The position numbers were made by a program, and so were the translations under genes. From Streptomyces sp. NBC_01217 (GTDB taxonomy: Bacteria; Actinomycetota; Actinomycetes; Streptomycetales; Streptomycetaceae), in assembly GCF_035994185.1 (NCBI RefSeq), contig NZ_CP108538.1, positions 8,125,501 to 8,189,500 on the forward strand: a stretch of DNA of 64,000 bases, written 5' to 3'. The notes under the pieces were generated by a model. It was not told where the DNA came from and did no database searches. It saw only the letters and a program-made list of their open reading frames with translations. Positions 33,687 through 43,033 of the stretch are shown here, piece after piece. Each line of letters opens with the position of its first letter. Positions within the stretch are counted from its first letter, which is position 1.

Positions 33687-35294
33687 ATGGTTCGTGTTGA
33701 ATCACCGCCGATCGAACGAGAAACCCCCGTCGTTCGCGCCCTGTTGCTGCCCGTGTTCCTGATGGGCGGCGCAACCGCCGCCGCGGCGGCAGTGGTTTCC
33801 GCGGCCGCGCGGATACCAGTCGTCTGGTGCGGCGTGCTCGCCACCGTCGTGGTCGCCGCACTCACCGTTCGACTCTCCCGCCGGGCACGTGAACTGCGTG
33901 CTCAGCGCGCGGTGTTCGAGCGGCGCTTCGCCGACCTGGAACGGCGCATCGCCACCCACGACGACGAGACCGTGCGGATCAGCAAGGAGCTCCTGCCGGC
34001 CGCCATCCACCGGCTGCGCGTGGGCAATTCGCCCGAAGAGGTGCTCCGGGACGTCGTCGACGCGGACGAGCTCTACCGCGACCTGCCCGACGCCCAGCGC
34101 ACCCTCGTCTACACGGTGCTGAACATCATCGACAACGAAGAGGCGATGCGTGACTCCGCGCAGCGCGCCTTCGTCAACGTCGCGCGGCGCGTCCAGGCGA
34201 TCGTGCACCGCCAGGCGAGTGAACTGCGCGAGATGGAGGAGCACCACGGGCGCAACCCCGACGTCTTCGACGACCTGCTCCGCATCGACCACGGCACCGC
34301 GCTGATCGGCCGGCTCGCCGACTCCATCGCGGTACTGGGCGGTGCCCGCCCCAGCCGCCAATGGCCCAAGCCCGTACCGCTGTTCAGCGTGCTGCGCGGC
34401 GCCATGTCGCGCATCCTGGAGTACCCGCGCGTCGATCTGCACTCGATCGCCAAGGTCGCCATCATCGGCACCGCGGTCGAACCGCTCATCCACGCCTGCG
34501 CCGAACTCCTCGACAACGCCACCCGCTACTCGCCGCCGCAGACCCGGGTGCACGTCACCGCCGTCGAGGTGCAGACCGGCATCGCCATCGAGATCGAGGA
34601 CGGCGGCGTCTCGCTCAGCGAGGAGGCCCGCGCACGGGCCGAGAACATGCTCGCCAGGGCCCAGGCCGGCTCCAACATGAACGACCTCGGCGAGTCCCCG
34701 CGACTCGGCATGGCCGTCGTCGGACGGCTCTCGCGGATGTACGACCTCCAGGTCTCGCTGCGGCAGTCCGCCTACGGCGGTGTCCGCGCCGTACTCATCG
34801 TGCCGCGTGCGATGATCACCACCGGACCCGCTCCCGGCATCGCCCACGGCATCGGCGCCACGTCGAGGCCCACCAGCGACATCGACCAGGAGGCCATGAA
34901 GCACGTCGTGCCTGCACGCCGCAAGCCCCGCCCCGTGGCCCAGCGCCCCGCCACCGGACCGGTCGCACCCGTCACCCGGCCTGCCGTCCCCTCGGCCGCC
35001 ATGGAGGACGACGTCCCCGTGGTGACGGAGTGGACCGCGGGCGGCCTCCCGCAGCGCCGCAGCCGCGGCCGCGCCCCCCTGGGCTCGCACAACCTCCCCG
35101 CACAGCCCGTCGATCCCACCGCAGGACAGCGCAACGGCCACACCAACGGCCACGGCCCGGGGAACGACAGCGGCAAGGAACAGCCCCCCGGCCTCTGGCT
35201 GGAGGCCTTCACCAACGCCGTCAACGGCGTGCCGCAGGAGCCGAAGACCGACGAAGACTCTGACGACGCCTGGGACAAGGGAGACCTGAAGTGA
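33687..35294 (+). CDS. cvnA: Conservon sensor histidine-kinase-like protein CvnA
   Basis: Membrane component of a conservon, a G-protein-like signalling unit of actinomycetes. The 535-residue protein has two N-terminal membrane helices (VRALLLPVFLMGGATAAAAAV and VVWCGVLATVVVAALTV) with almost no extracellular sensor between them. A coiled-coil region rich in Arg/Glu follows, then an HATPase domain with N-box HACAELLDNATRYSPP and the G-box region around PRLGMAVVGRLSRMYDL. No classical phospho-acceptor H-box is evident, which is usual for CvnA. The last 150 residues are Pro/Arg-rich and disordered. ATG at 33687 with AGAGG upstream. The stop overlaps cvnB as GTGA. Confidence 0.93.
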   Translation: MVRVESPPIERETPVVRALLLPVFLMGGATAAAAAVVSAAARIPVVWCGVLATVVVAALTVRLSRRARELRAQRAVFERRFADLERRIATHDDETVRISKELLPAAIHRLRVGNSPEEVLRDVVDADELYRDLPDAQRTLVYTVLNIIDNEEAMRDSAQRAFVNVARRVQAIVHRQASELREMEEHHGRNPDVFDDLLRIDHGTALIGRLADSIAVLGGARPSRQWPKPVPLFSVLRGAMSRILEYPRVDLHSIAKVAIIGTAVEPLIHACAELLDNATRYSPPQTRVHVTAVEVQTGIAIEIEDGGVSLSEEARARAENMLARAQAGSNMNDLGESPRLGMAVVGRLSRMYDLQVSLRQSAYGGVRAVLIVPRAMITTGPAPGIAHGIGATSRPTSDIDQEAMKHVVPARRKPRPVAQRPATGPVAPVTRPAVPSAAMEDDVPVVTEWTAGGLPQRRSRGRAPLGSHNLPAQPVDPTAGQRNGHTNGHGPGNDSGKEQPPGLWLEAFTNAVNGVPQEPKTDEDSDDAWDKGDLK

Positions 35295-35698
35295 TCCAGC
35301 AGCGGGGCAATATGGACTGGATGCTCAAGGAACTGGCCGACGACGTGCCGGACATCCACCAGATCGTCGTGCTCTCCGCCGACGGCCTGCGCATCGCCCG
35401 GCACGGCGGCGATCCCGATGTCGCCGACCGCCTCGCGGCGGCCTGCGCCGGACTGCAGAGCCTGGCCGCCGCCGTCGCCTCCGAAATCCCTTACAGTGAC
35501 GGGCTCATGCGCCTGGTCGTCATCGAGGTCACCGGCGGCTTCTTCTACCTGATGGCCGCGGGAACCGGCGCGTACCTCGCGGTCCTGGCCGGTGAGACGG
35601 TGGACGCGGGACTCGTCGGATCGCGGATGCGCGACATGGTCGTCAGGATCGGCGCCCACCTCACGAGCCCGCCGCGCCACGACGGGCAGGCCGGATGA
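35291..35698 (+). CDS. cvnB: Conservon roadblock/LC7 protein CvnB
   Basis: A 135-residue roadblock/LC7 domain protein, thought to act like a GTPase-activating or scaffold subunit for CvnD, as MglB does for MglA. The fold is evident from LAAACAGLQSLAAAVASE and GGFFYLMAAGTGAYLAVLAG. The GTG start overlaps the cvnA stop as GTGA, and the gene ends in an ATGA overlap with cvnC, so all three are coupled. Cytoplasmic, acting at the membrane with CvnA. Confidence 0.93.
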   Translation: MIQQRGNMDWMLKELADDVPDIHQIVVLSADGLRIARHGGDPDVADRLAAACAGLQSLAAAVASEIPYSDGLMRLVVIEVTGGFFYLMAAGTGAYLAVLAGETVDAGLVGSRMRDMVVRIGAHLTSPPRHDGQAG

Positions 35699-36066
35699 AT
35701 TCTCCCCGACGAGAACGCCGAAAGGCCGATCCGGCACTGAGCGACCCGGAGCGGCTGTACGTGATCACCGGCGATCCCGACGGCAGCGAGCGGGCGCCGC
35801 TCGACCTGGTCACGATGGTCGTTGCGAAGGCCCAGCCGACGCCGACGGTCCAGCCCGAGCAGGCCGTGATCCTGCGGCTCTGTCAGGCGCCGTTATCCGT
35901 CGCCGAGATCTCGGCCTACCTGGGTCTGCCCTTCAGCGTCGTGACGTCGCTCCTCACGGAACTCCTCACCACCGAGCTCATCGAATCGCGCGCGCCCATC
36001 GTTCGCGCCACCCTCCCGGACAGGTCCCTTCTCGAAGCGGTGATGCATGGACTTCAGAAGCTCTGA
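35695..36066 (+). CDS. cvnC: Conservon DUF742 protein CvnC
   Basis: A 123-residue DUF742 protein of the conservon. It holds a winged-helix-like core: QAVILRLCQAPLSVAEISAYLGLPFSVVTSLLTELLTTELIE in its normal arrangement (about residues 55-97). A basic N-terminus (NSPRRERRK) and the phrase ERLYVITG are typical. The ATG overlaps the cvnB stop as ATGA, and its last 20 bases overlap cvnD. The biochemical role is unknown; it is always found with CvnA, B and D. Confidence 0.93.
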   Translation: MNSPRRERRKADPALSDPERLYVITGDPDGSERAPLDLVTMVVAKAQPTPTVQPEQAVILRLCQAPLSVAEISAYLGLPFSVVTSLLTELLTTELIESRAPIVRATLPDRSLLEAVMHGLQKL

Positions 36067-36661
36067 CACGATCACCGGCCCCCGGCGCGAAGACGTCCTT
36101 CCCACCACGGCGACAGCCGCGGTCAAGGTCGTGATCGTCGGCGGGTTCGGGGTCGGCAAGACGACCATGGTCGGATCCGTCAGCGAGATCCGGCCGCTGA
36201 CCACCGAAGAGACCATGACCCAGGCCGGAGTCGGCGTGGACGACAACTTCGGGGTGGAGAGCAAGACCGCCACCACCGTCGCCATGGACTTCGGCCGGAT
36301 CTCCATCAGTGAGGAACTGATCCTCTATCTGTTCGGCACCCCGGGCCAGGAACGGTTCTGGTTCCTGTGGAACGGCCTGTTCGAAGGCGCCCTCGGCGCG
36401 GTGGTCCTCATCGACACCCGACGCCTCGAAGTCAGCTTCGACGTCATCGGGCGGCTGGAGGAGCGCGGCGTGCCGTTCGTCGTCGCCGTCAACACCTTCC
36501 CCGACGCTCCGAAGCACCCTGTCGAAGCGCTGCGCGCCGCCCTGGACCTCCCCGAAGAGGTACCGATGATCGACTGCGACGCCCGGCTGCGTGCCTCCAG
36601 CCGCGACGTACTGATGACGCTGATGCGCTATCTGCACAGTCTGGCCCTCCCGCTCGCCTGA
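36047..36661 (+). CDS. cvnD: Conservon Ras-like GTPase CvnD
   Basis: Small GTPase of 204 residues, MglA/Rab-like, thought to switch between GDP and GTP forms under CvnA/CvnB control. P-loop GGFGVGKT at residues 32-39, switch II GTPGQERFWFLW, and AVNTFPD in place of the canonical NKxD base-specificity motif, the usual conservon variant. The ATG at 36047 lies 20 bases inside cvnC. A P450 gene follows after 70 bases, as in several Streptomyces conservons. Confidence 0.93.
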   Translation: MDFRSSDTITGPRREDVLPTTATAAVKVVIVGGFGVGKTTMVGSVSEIRPLTTEETMTQAGVGVDDNFGVESKTATTVAMDFGRISISEELILYLFGTPGQERFWFLWNGLFEGALGAVVLIDTRRLEVSFDVIGRLEERGVPFVVAVNTFPDAPKHPVEALRAALDLPEEVPMIDCDARLRASSRDVLMTLMRYLHSLALPLA

Positions 36662-36731
36662 CCGCAGTACCCGAACCCCTCCCGCGCGTCCCATCCGTCT
36701 GGTCCTTGGAATCCTGATCCCTGGAGCGATC

Positions 36732-38315
36732 GTGACAAGCCCATTCCACTACGAGCCCGGAGCGGCCCAGGGGCCGGTTCCGCCCCCCGAGTGCCCCGCC
36801 CACGGCCTCGGTATCGGCCCCGGCGGCCTGCGCCGGTTCTACGGCCCGGAGGCCGAGCGGGACCCCCACGGGCTGTACGACAAGCTGCGCGCCGAGCACG
36901 GCACCGTGGCCCCCGTACTGCTGCACGGAGACGTACCCGCCTGGCTGGTCCTCGGGCACAGCGAGAACCTCCACATGACCCGTACCCCCTCGCAGTTCTC
37001 CCGGGACTCCCGGCGGTGGCGGGCCCTGCAGGACGGCACGGTCGCCCCGGACCACCCGCTGGCGCCGATCTTCACCTGGCAGCCGATCTGTGTCTTCGCC
37101 GACGGCGCCACCCATGAGCGCCAGCGCGGCGCGGTCACCGACAGCATGGCGCGCATCGACCACCGCGGCGTGCGCCGCCATGTCAACCGCTACAGCAACC
37201 GGCTCGTGAACGAGTTCTGCCAGAACGGCCGGGTCGACCTGGTCAGCCGGTTCGCCGAGCGGCTGCCGATGATGGTGATGTGCGCGATCCTCGGCATGCC
37301 CGAGGAGTACAACGACCGGATGGTGCAGGCCGCCCGCGACATGACGCGCGGCACGGCGACCGCGGTCGCGAGCAACGCGTACGTCCTGGATGCGCTGACC
37401 CGGCTCGTCCAGCGACGTCGGCGCGAACCCGCGGACGACTTCGCCACCTGGCTCGTCGAGCATCCGGCGGGGATGAACGACCAGGAGGTCAGCGAGCATC
37501 TGCGGCTGATCCTCATCGCCTCCTACGAGGCGACCGCCAACCTGATCGCCAACGTCCTGCGCATGGTGCTCACCGACCCCCGCTTCCGGGCCAGGCTCAG
37601 CGGTGGCCACATGACGGTGCCCGAAGCGGTCGAGCAGACCCTGTGGGACGAACCGCCGTTCACCGCGGTCTTCGGCCGCTGGGCGGTCGGCGACACCGAA
37701 CTGGGCGGCAAGCAGATCAAGGCGGGCGACGCGCTGATCGTCGGCATCGCACCGGGCAACACCGATCCGATGGTACGGCCCGACCTGGGCGCCGACATGG
37801 AGGGCAACCGCGCCCACCTCGCGTTCAGCGGCGGCCCCCACGAGTGCCCCGGGCAGGACATCGGGCGCGCCATCGCGGACGTCGGGGTCGACGCCCTGCT
37901 GATGAGGCTTCCCGACCTCGAACTCGCCGTCGAGGAGAGCGAGCTGAGCTGGGTCGGGAACATCATGGGCCGGCATCTGGTGGAGCTTCCCGCGGACTTC
38001 GCCGCGCGTGCGCCGCAGGACGACAAGGAACCTCCGTCCATGGGGAGGCCCAACGTGCCGCGCCAGGACTGGGAGGTGCAGTCCACTGCCCGGCACACCG
38101 CGCCCACGCCCGGACGCGCCTCCGGCCAGGCCCCGGCACCCGCCGCGACGAGCGTGACCGGTGCGGCCGGTGCGACGTACACCGTGACGGTCACCGACCA
38201 GTCCGCGCCCGCGCCCGCCGGGAACTCCGCCGTCGGCCGGATTCCGCAGCAGCGAGGGACCTCCGCACCGGCGAGGCTGTGGCGGACCGTTTCGCGCTGG
38301 TGGAGCGGCAACTGA
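36732..38315 (+). CDS. cvnE: Conservon-linked cytochrome P450, CYP157-type, without ExxR
   Basis: P450-fold protein of 527 residues, downstream of cvnD and probably in the same operon. The haem loop is intact (FSGGPHECPG, cysteine ligand Cys372). The K-helix ExxR motif, otherwise nearly universal, is replaced by EQTLW (Glu301-Trp305), and the I-helix lacks the usual AGxET, reading LIASYEATANL. Loss of ExxR is the known hallmark of the CYP157 family of Streptomyces. The last 120 residues are a Pro/Ala/Gly-rich tail ending in a basic segment (LWRTVSRWWSGN). The start, ATG or GTG, is taken at 36732 (GTGACAAGC) with GGAG 8 bases upstream. Catalytic activity is uncertain; a role in signalling is possible. 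Confidence 0.9.
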   Translation: MTSPFHYEPGAAQGPVPPPECPAHGLGIGPGGLRRFYGPEAERDPHGLYDKLRAEHGTVAPVLLHGDVPAWLVLGHSENLHMTRTPSQFSRDSRRWRALQDGTVAPDHPLAPIFTWQPICVFADGATHERQRGAVTDSMARIDHRGVRRHVNRYSNRLVNEFCQNGRVDLVSRFAERLPMMVMCAILGMPEEYNDRMVQAARDMTRGTATAVASNAYVLDALTRLVQRRRREPADDFATWLVEHPAGMNDQEVSEHLRLILIASYEATANLIANVLRMVLTDPRFRARLSGGHMTVPEAVEQTLWDEPPFTAVFGRWAVGDTELGGKQIKAGDALIVGIAPGNTDPMVRPDLGADMEGNRAHLAFSGGPHECPGQDIGRAIADVGVDALLMRLPDLELAVEESELSWVGNIMGRHLVELPADFAARAPQDDKEPPSMGRPNVPRQDWEVQSTARHTAPTPGRASGQAPAPAATSVTGAAGATYTVTVTDQSAPAPAGNSAVGRIPQQRGTSAPARLWRTVSRWWSGN

Positions 38316-38337
38316 CCCGAGCCGCCCACCCGCAGAG

Positions 38338-38391
38338 GCGCCCGGCCCGGTGGTCGCGGACCCGCAGGTCCATGGCCACCGGGCCGGGCGC
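38338..38391 (+). terminator. Terminator of the conservon operon
   Basis: A perfect 16-bp inverted repeat (GCGCCCGGCCCGGTGG at 38338-38353, complement at 38376-38391) with a 22-base loop, 22 bases after the P450 stop. Confidence 0.8.
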
Positions 38392-38469
38392 TCCCGGTGG
38401 CCGGAGGCAGAGCCGCCGTCCGGAGTCGCTCGGGCCCTCGCCCGGGCGGCCCCCGTACCATGCGGAAGC

Positions 38470-39816
38470 GTGAAGCTGACAATTCTGGGCGGCGGCGGAT
38501 TCCGGGTTCCACTCGTGTACGGGGCGCTGCTCGCCGATCACGCCGAGGGCCGCGTGTCCGCGGTCACCCTCTACGACACCGACGCCGACCGGCTCACCGC
38601 CATCGCCCGGGTGCTCGGCGAACAGGCCGCGAACGTTGCGGACGCGCCCGCCGTCACCGCCACCACCGACCTCGACGACGCACTGCGCGGCGCCGACTTC
38701 GTCTTCTCGGCGATCCGCGTCGGCGGCCTCGAAGGACGGGCCGCCGACGAACGCGTCGCCCTCGACGAAGGTGTGCTCGGCCAGGAGACGGTCGGGGCGG
38801 GCGGCATCGCGTACGGGCTGCGCACCGTGCCCGTCGCCGTCGACCTCGCACAGCGCATCGCCCGGCTCGCCCCGAACGCCTGGGTCATCAACTTCACCAA
38901 CCCGGCAGGCCTGGTCACCGAGGCCATGTCCCGTCACCTGGGTGACCGGGTCATCGGCATCTGCGACTCACCGGTGGGCCTCGGCCGCCGTATCGCCCGG
39001 GTGCTCGGCGCCGACCCCGACCGGGCCAGGATCGACTACGTGGGCCTCAACCATCTGGGCTGGGTCCGCGGACTGCGGGTCGACGGCCGCGACGAACTCC
39101 CGCGGCTGCTCGCGGACCCGGAGCTCCTCGGCTCCTTCGAGGAGGGCAGACTCTTCGGCACCGACTGGCTGCGGTCATTGGGCGCCGTCCCCAACGAGTA
39201 TCTGCACTACTACTACTTCAACCGCGAAGCGGTACGCGCCTACCAGGACGCCGAGCAGACCCGAGGTGCCTTTCTCCGCGAACAGCAGGAGGGCTTCTAC
39301 GCCCGGGTGAAGGACCCGGGCGCCCCTGCGCTGCCGGCCTGGGACCGCACCCGCGCCGAACGCGAGGCCACCTACATGTCGGAGAACCGGGACGTCGCCG
39401 GGGTCGGCGAGCGGGAGGAGAGCGATCTGGAGTCCGGCGGCTACGAGCAGGTGGCGCTCGCCCTCATGCGGGCCGTCGCCCGCAACGAACGGACCTCTCT
39501 CATCCTCAACGTCCGCAATCGCACGACGCTTTCCGTGCTCGACGCGGACGCCGTCATCGAGGTGCCGTGCCTGGTCGACGCGAACGGCGCCCGTCCCGTC
39601 GCCGTCGACCCGCTTCCGTATCACGCCGTCGGTCTGGTCACAGCCGTCAAGGCCGTCGAGCGCGCGGTCTTGGACGCGGCGGAGAGCGGCTCACGCGCCA
39701 CCGCCGTGAAGGCCTTCGCGCTGCACCCGCTGGTCGACTCGGTGACCGTGGCCGGACGCCTCCTCGACGGGTACCTGAAGGCCCATCCCCGGCTCGCCTA
39801 TCTGAACCGGCCCTAG
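38470..39816 (+). CDS. GH4 NAD-dependent 6-phospho-beta-glucosidase-like enzyme
   Basis: Glycoside hydrolase family 4 enzyme, which hydrolyses glycosides through a redox mechanism using NAD and a metal ion. The 448-residue protein begins with a dinucleotide-binding turn (LTILGGGGFRVP). NFTNPAGLVTEAM, GICDSPVGL with the metal-ligand Cys, and NHLGW with the metal-ligand His are GH4 signatures. These favour the 6-phospho-beta-glucosidase branch (CelF type) over alpha-glucosidases. The start is GTG at 38470; a -10-like TACCAT ends 8 bases before it, so the transcript may be leaderless. No PTS gene is nearby, so the true substrate may not be phosphorylated. The stop shares CTAG with the stop of the converging SWIM gene. 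Confidence 0.88.
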   Translation: MKLTILGGGGFRVPLVYGALLADHAEGRVSAVTLYDTDADRLTAIARVLGEQAANVADAPAVTATTDLDDALRGADFVFSAIRVGGLEGRAADERVALDEGVLGQETVGAGGIAYGLRTVPVAVDLAQRIARLAPNAWVINFTNPAGLVTEAMSRHLGDRVIGICDSPVGLGRRIARVLGADPDRARIDYVGLNHLGWVRGLRVDGRDELPRLLADPELLGSFEEGRLFGTDWLRSLGAVPNEYLHYYYFNREAVRAYQDAEQTRGAFLREQQEGFYARVKDPGAPALPAWDRTRAEREATYMSENRDVAGVGEREESDLESGGYEQVALALMRAVARNERTSLILNVRNRTTLSVLDADAVIEVPCLVDANGARPVAVDPLPYHAVGLVTAVKAVERAVLDAAESGSRATAVKAFALHPLVDSVTVAGRLLDGYLKAHPRLAYLNRP

Positions 39817-41840
39817 TCGGATGCCAAGGCGGTCGCGAACTCCGGCCGGGAGGACCGCAGTTCGCTGCTGACCAGGAGGTGGAGCTGGGCGTCCAGCCAG
39901 GCATCGCAGCGGTTGGCCAGGCCCTTCCCGTCCGCTGGGGAGCCGTCGTCCAGTGCGTCGAGGAAGGCGCGCAACAGGGCCGCGGCACGGGTCAGGCCGG
40001 TGCGGGACAGCGCGGTCGCCGCCTCGTCGATACGGGAGCGGGCAGGGTTGTTCAGATGGCGCAGACCGCTGTGCGGCACCGCCGACATGGCGGATATCGC
40101 CTCATCCAGCACCGCCGTCAGCGGATCGGACAGGCCGTGCACCACCGCCGCGAGCGCCGTCGAGCCGTCGCCGGCGGCGAGATCGGGCACGATCGGCCCC
40201 GCCGGGGTCAGCACCGCGATCGGATCGATCCGGAATCCACCGCCGGAGCGGTGCACCGAACCGCTGACATGCGTGGCGCCGCCCTCCAGCGCATCGGCCA
40301 GGGCGTCCAGCGCACCGGGACACTGCGGCCGATAGCCCGCCGTCACCAGCGCAGGGGTACCCGCGGCATCGCGCACGACGGCTTCCAGGCGCTGCTCGGC
40401 GGGGTCGTAGCCGACGCTCTCCACCTGGGACAGCGCGACGACATGGACCGCCTCCGCCTCGACCCGCGGCCGGATCAGCCGGGGCGGCCTGCCCTCCCAG
40501 CCCGCCGTCAGCGCGGAGAGATCCCGTACGAGCAGAGGCTCCAAAAGCTCCGTCCAGGAGGCGCCGACGGGTGTGATGCTCGTCGTGCCGAGCCGGCCCC
40601 GGGCGATCGTCAGCGCACGGCTCGGCGTGCGCCGCACACTCTCGCTGACCAGGTTTCCGGCGGCGAGCGCGCCCAGCGGGGTGGACAGGACGCGGCGGGT
40701 GGACAGCTGGTGGCCGGTGAGCTCCTTGCCCTCGGCAGCCGTCCAGGCCTTGCGGAGAACGAGGACGGTGCCCGCGCCGGGATGCGCGAAATACACCTCG
40801 GAGACCAGGGACCGCGGTGTGCCGTGGACACGGCAGCCGAGCGAGGTGAGCCGGACCCGGCGCAGCGGGGTGTCCCCGGCTTCGCGGCTGCCCAGTACGC
40901 CGGGGAGCGCGGCGGCCCGCCGCCGGGCGTGCAACTCCGTGAGCAGGGCGGCGACCAGCTCGGGACGGTAGTGGGCGTTGCGGTCGGCGTACGCCGTGAG
41001 CTGTTCCGTCAGTTCGGCCAGCGCACCCGCGGGCCAGTGCAGCGACTCGGCGCTCAGCCCTGCGGCGGCCCGTGCCAGGGCACCGCCGTGGACCGGTCCG
41101 ACATGGGCCACACCCTCCGCCAGCAGCTCGTCCGCCAGCTCGACGGCCGCGACGAGCACGGGCCGCTCGGCGGGCGGGGCGGTGGTGCGCCCGCCCACCT
41201 GGACGGGGAGGGACCGCTCCTCGGTCCCCGCCGCGTCGGCGGCCCGGAACGCCCACACCGCGAGTGCCACCACCTCGCCGCGCAGCGCGGCGGCCGCGTC
41301 CGTCAGCGCGTACGCGATCTCGCCGGGGACCGGAAAACGCACCGTGCAGGTGGGGAGTTCGACCCGGGGCTCGGGGTGGTCCGGGGACGGGCGGTGCACG
41401 ACGGCGGCGTAGCCCCGCTCGAAGGTGCGGCGGGCCGCGGCCACCGGACGGGCACCGACGGCTTCGGCGAGGGCCGTGTCATCGGTGCTGCCGGGGGACC
41501 AGTCGGTGACGGCGGCGGTGGCGCTGTCCGTCCCGGCTGTGGCCAGGCGCTGATACGCCAGCACCAGGGCGATGAGGTGGCGGCACACGCCCGGCGCGGC
41601 GCAGCTGCAGTCGCCGTCGTCAAGCCCCGTGCCGGGCGGCAGCGAGGTGGTGGTGCCGTCGTCGAAGCGGGCGCGCACCGTGGTGTCCTGCTCGGTCGTG
41701 AGAGCGGGCACCGTGCCCGCGTCCAGCTCCTTCGTGGCCCGTTTGACCAGCCCGCGGTTGGCCAGTGCCGCGAGCGTGTCCGGCGTCAGGGCGAGCAGAT
41801 CGGGGCGCGCGGCGAGGGCGCCGGTCGATGCGTCGGTCAT
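39813..41840 (-). CDS. SWIM zinc-finger protein (YehQ-like), last gene of the five-gene system
   Basis: A 675-residue cytoplasmic protein whose SWIM zinc finger lies at residues 78-88 (CSCAAPGVCRH: Cys78, Cys80, Cys86, His88). SWIM fingers bind DNA or protein. The rest is helical and Ala/Leu/Arg-rich without a recognised enzyme motif. It is the terminal gene of a minus-strand operon in which all five starts overlap the previous stop; here ATGA with the vWA gene. Content, order and length match YehQ of the Escherichia coli yehI-L-M-P-Q locus as recalled, not searched. Its stop codon shares the palindrome CTAG with the stop of the converging GH4 gene. The function is unknown. Confidence 0.85.
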   Translation of the reverse strand: MTDASTGALAARPDLLALTPDTLAALANRGLVKRATKELDAGTVPALTTEQDTTVRARFDDGTTTSLPPGTGLDDGDCSCAAPGVCRHLIALVLAYQRLATAGTDSATAAVTDWSPGSTDDTALAEAVGARPVAAARRTFERGYAAVVHRPSPDHPEPRVELPTCTVRFPVPGEIAYALTDAAAALRGEVVALAVWAFRAADAAGTEERSLPVQVGGRTTAPPAERPVLVAAVELADELLAEGVAHVGPVHGGALARAAAGLSAESLHWPAGALAELTEQLTAYADRNAHYRPELVAALLTELHARRRAAALPGVLGSREAGDTPLRRVRLTSLGCRVHGTPRSLVSEVYFAHPGAGTVLVLRKAWTAAEGKELTGHQLSTRRVLSTPLGALAAGNLVSESVRRTPSRALTIARGRLGTTSITPVGASWTELLEPLLVRDLSALTAGWEGRPPRLIRPRVEAEAVHVVALSQVESVGYDPAEQRLEAVVRDAAGTPALVTAGYRPQCPGALDALADALEGGATHVSGSVHRSGGGFRIDPIAVLTPAGPIVPDLAAGDGSTALAAVVHGLSDPLTAVLDEAISAMSAVPHSGLRHLNNPARSRIDEAATALSRTGLTRAAALLRAFLDALDDGSPADGKGLANRCDAWLDAQLHLLVSSELRSSRPEFATALASD

Positions 41841-43033
41841 CGGCCCAGCCTTTCGGCGACGAACTCGGCGAGGCGGCCCGGTGTCATCGCCCCGATGTGT
41901 GCCCCGGCCGCGGCGAGCCGCCCCGCCAGCTCACGGTCGTACTCCGGGTTGGCGTCCTCGTCGAGCGCGGCCAGCCCCAGCACGGTGGTGCCCTGCTCCA
42001 CCAGCGCCCGCACCGTGCGCAGCAGCCGGTAGGGGTCGCCGCCCTCGTAGAAGTCGGTGACCAGCGCGACGATGGTGCGCCGCGGATTCTCCACCAGACC
42101 CGCGCCGTACTCCACGGCCCGTGCGATGTCGGTGCCGCCGCCCAGCTGGACCCGCATCAGCAGCTCCACCGGATCGGTCACATCGGAGGTCAGGTCCACC
42201 ACCTGGGTGTCGAAGGCGACCAGATGCGTCTTGAGGCCGGGCAGGCCCCACAGACACGCGGCGGTCACCGCCGAGTGGATCACCGATCCGGCCATCGAGC
42301 CCGACTGGTCGACCAGCAGGATCAGCTGCCACTGCGTGACTTGGCGTTGCGTACGGGAGTGGAAGTGGGCGCGCTCGATGAGCAGGCGCCGCTCGGCCGG
42401 CTGGTAGTGGGTGAGGTTGGCCCGTACGGTCTGCCGGAAGTCGAAGTCCCTCGCCAGCGGCACCCGGCTGGGTTTGCGGGAGCGGGTGCCGTGGAACGCC
42501 CGGCGGATCTCCGGCCGGAGCCTGGCCAGGAGCTGTTTCACCACCGACTCGACGATGCGCCGGGCCAGCCGCAGCACCTGTGGGTTCATCAGATGCTTGG
42601 TGCGCAGCACCGCCCGCAGCAGCGTCGGGCTCGGCTCGACCCGCTCCAGCACGGCGGGGTCGGTGACGATCTCCTGGATGCCGTACCGCTCGACGGCGTC
42701 CCGCTCCAGGCGCTCGATGGTCTCCTTCGGGAAGAGGTGGTGGATGTCGTCGAGCCAGTCGACCGCGGTCACCGCGGACGGGCCGTCACCGCCGTGCCGA
42801 GGGGCGGTGCCGGAGCGGCGCACCCCGCGCCTGGCGAGGTCCGGGTCGCGGCCGTAGAGCCAGTCGAGCGCGGCATCCCGGCCGGTGTTGCCGGCACCCA
42901 GCGGCCCGGTGTGCCGTTCGGCGGCGGAGCCCAGGATCAGCCGCCAGCGCTCCAGCCCCGCATCGGGTGCCACGGCGGCGTCGCCCGCCGCGGGCACTGG
43001 TGTCCGGTCGGGTACGCGTTCGGGCGAGGTCAT
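41837..43033 (-). CDS. Cytoplasmic vWA protein (YehP/CoxE-like)
   Basis: A 398-residue protein with no signal or membrane segment. The N-terminal 230 residues are helical and Arg-rich; the C-terminal 170 form a vWA domain. The metal site is complete: LVDQSGSM (Asp242), GGGTDI for the Thr, and VTDFYEGGD for the Asp. vWA proteins of this kind work as substrate adaptors for MoxR AAA+ ATPases, and a MoxR gene is two genes upstream in the same operon. Start ATG at 43033 and stop at 41837 both overlap their neighbours as ATGA. It resembles YehP in size and place. The client protein or metal centre is unknown. Confidence 0.88.
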   Translation of the reverse strand: MTSPERVPDRTPVPAAGDAAVAPDAGLERWRLILGSAAERHTGPLGAGNTGRDAALDWLYGRDPDLARRGVRRSGTAPRHGGDGPSAVTAVDWLDDIHHLFPKETIERLERDAVERYGIQEIVTDPAVLERVEPSPTLLRAVLRTKHLMNPQVLRLARRIVESVVKQLLARLRPEIRRAFHGTRSRKPSRVPLARDFDFRQTVRANLTHYQPAERRLLIERAHFHSRTQRQVTQWQLILLVDQSGSMAGSVIHSAVTAACLWGLPGLKTHLVAFDTQVVDLTSDVTDPVELLMRVQLGGGTDIARAVEYGAGLVENPRRTIVALVTDFYEGGDPYRLLRTVRALVEQGTTVLGLAALDEDANPEYDRELAGRLAAAGAHIGAMTPGRLAEFVAERLGR

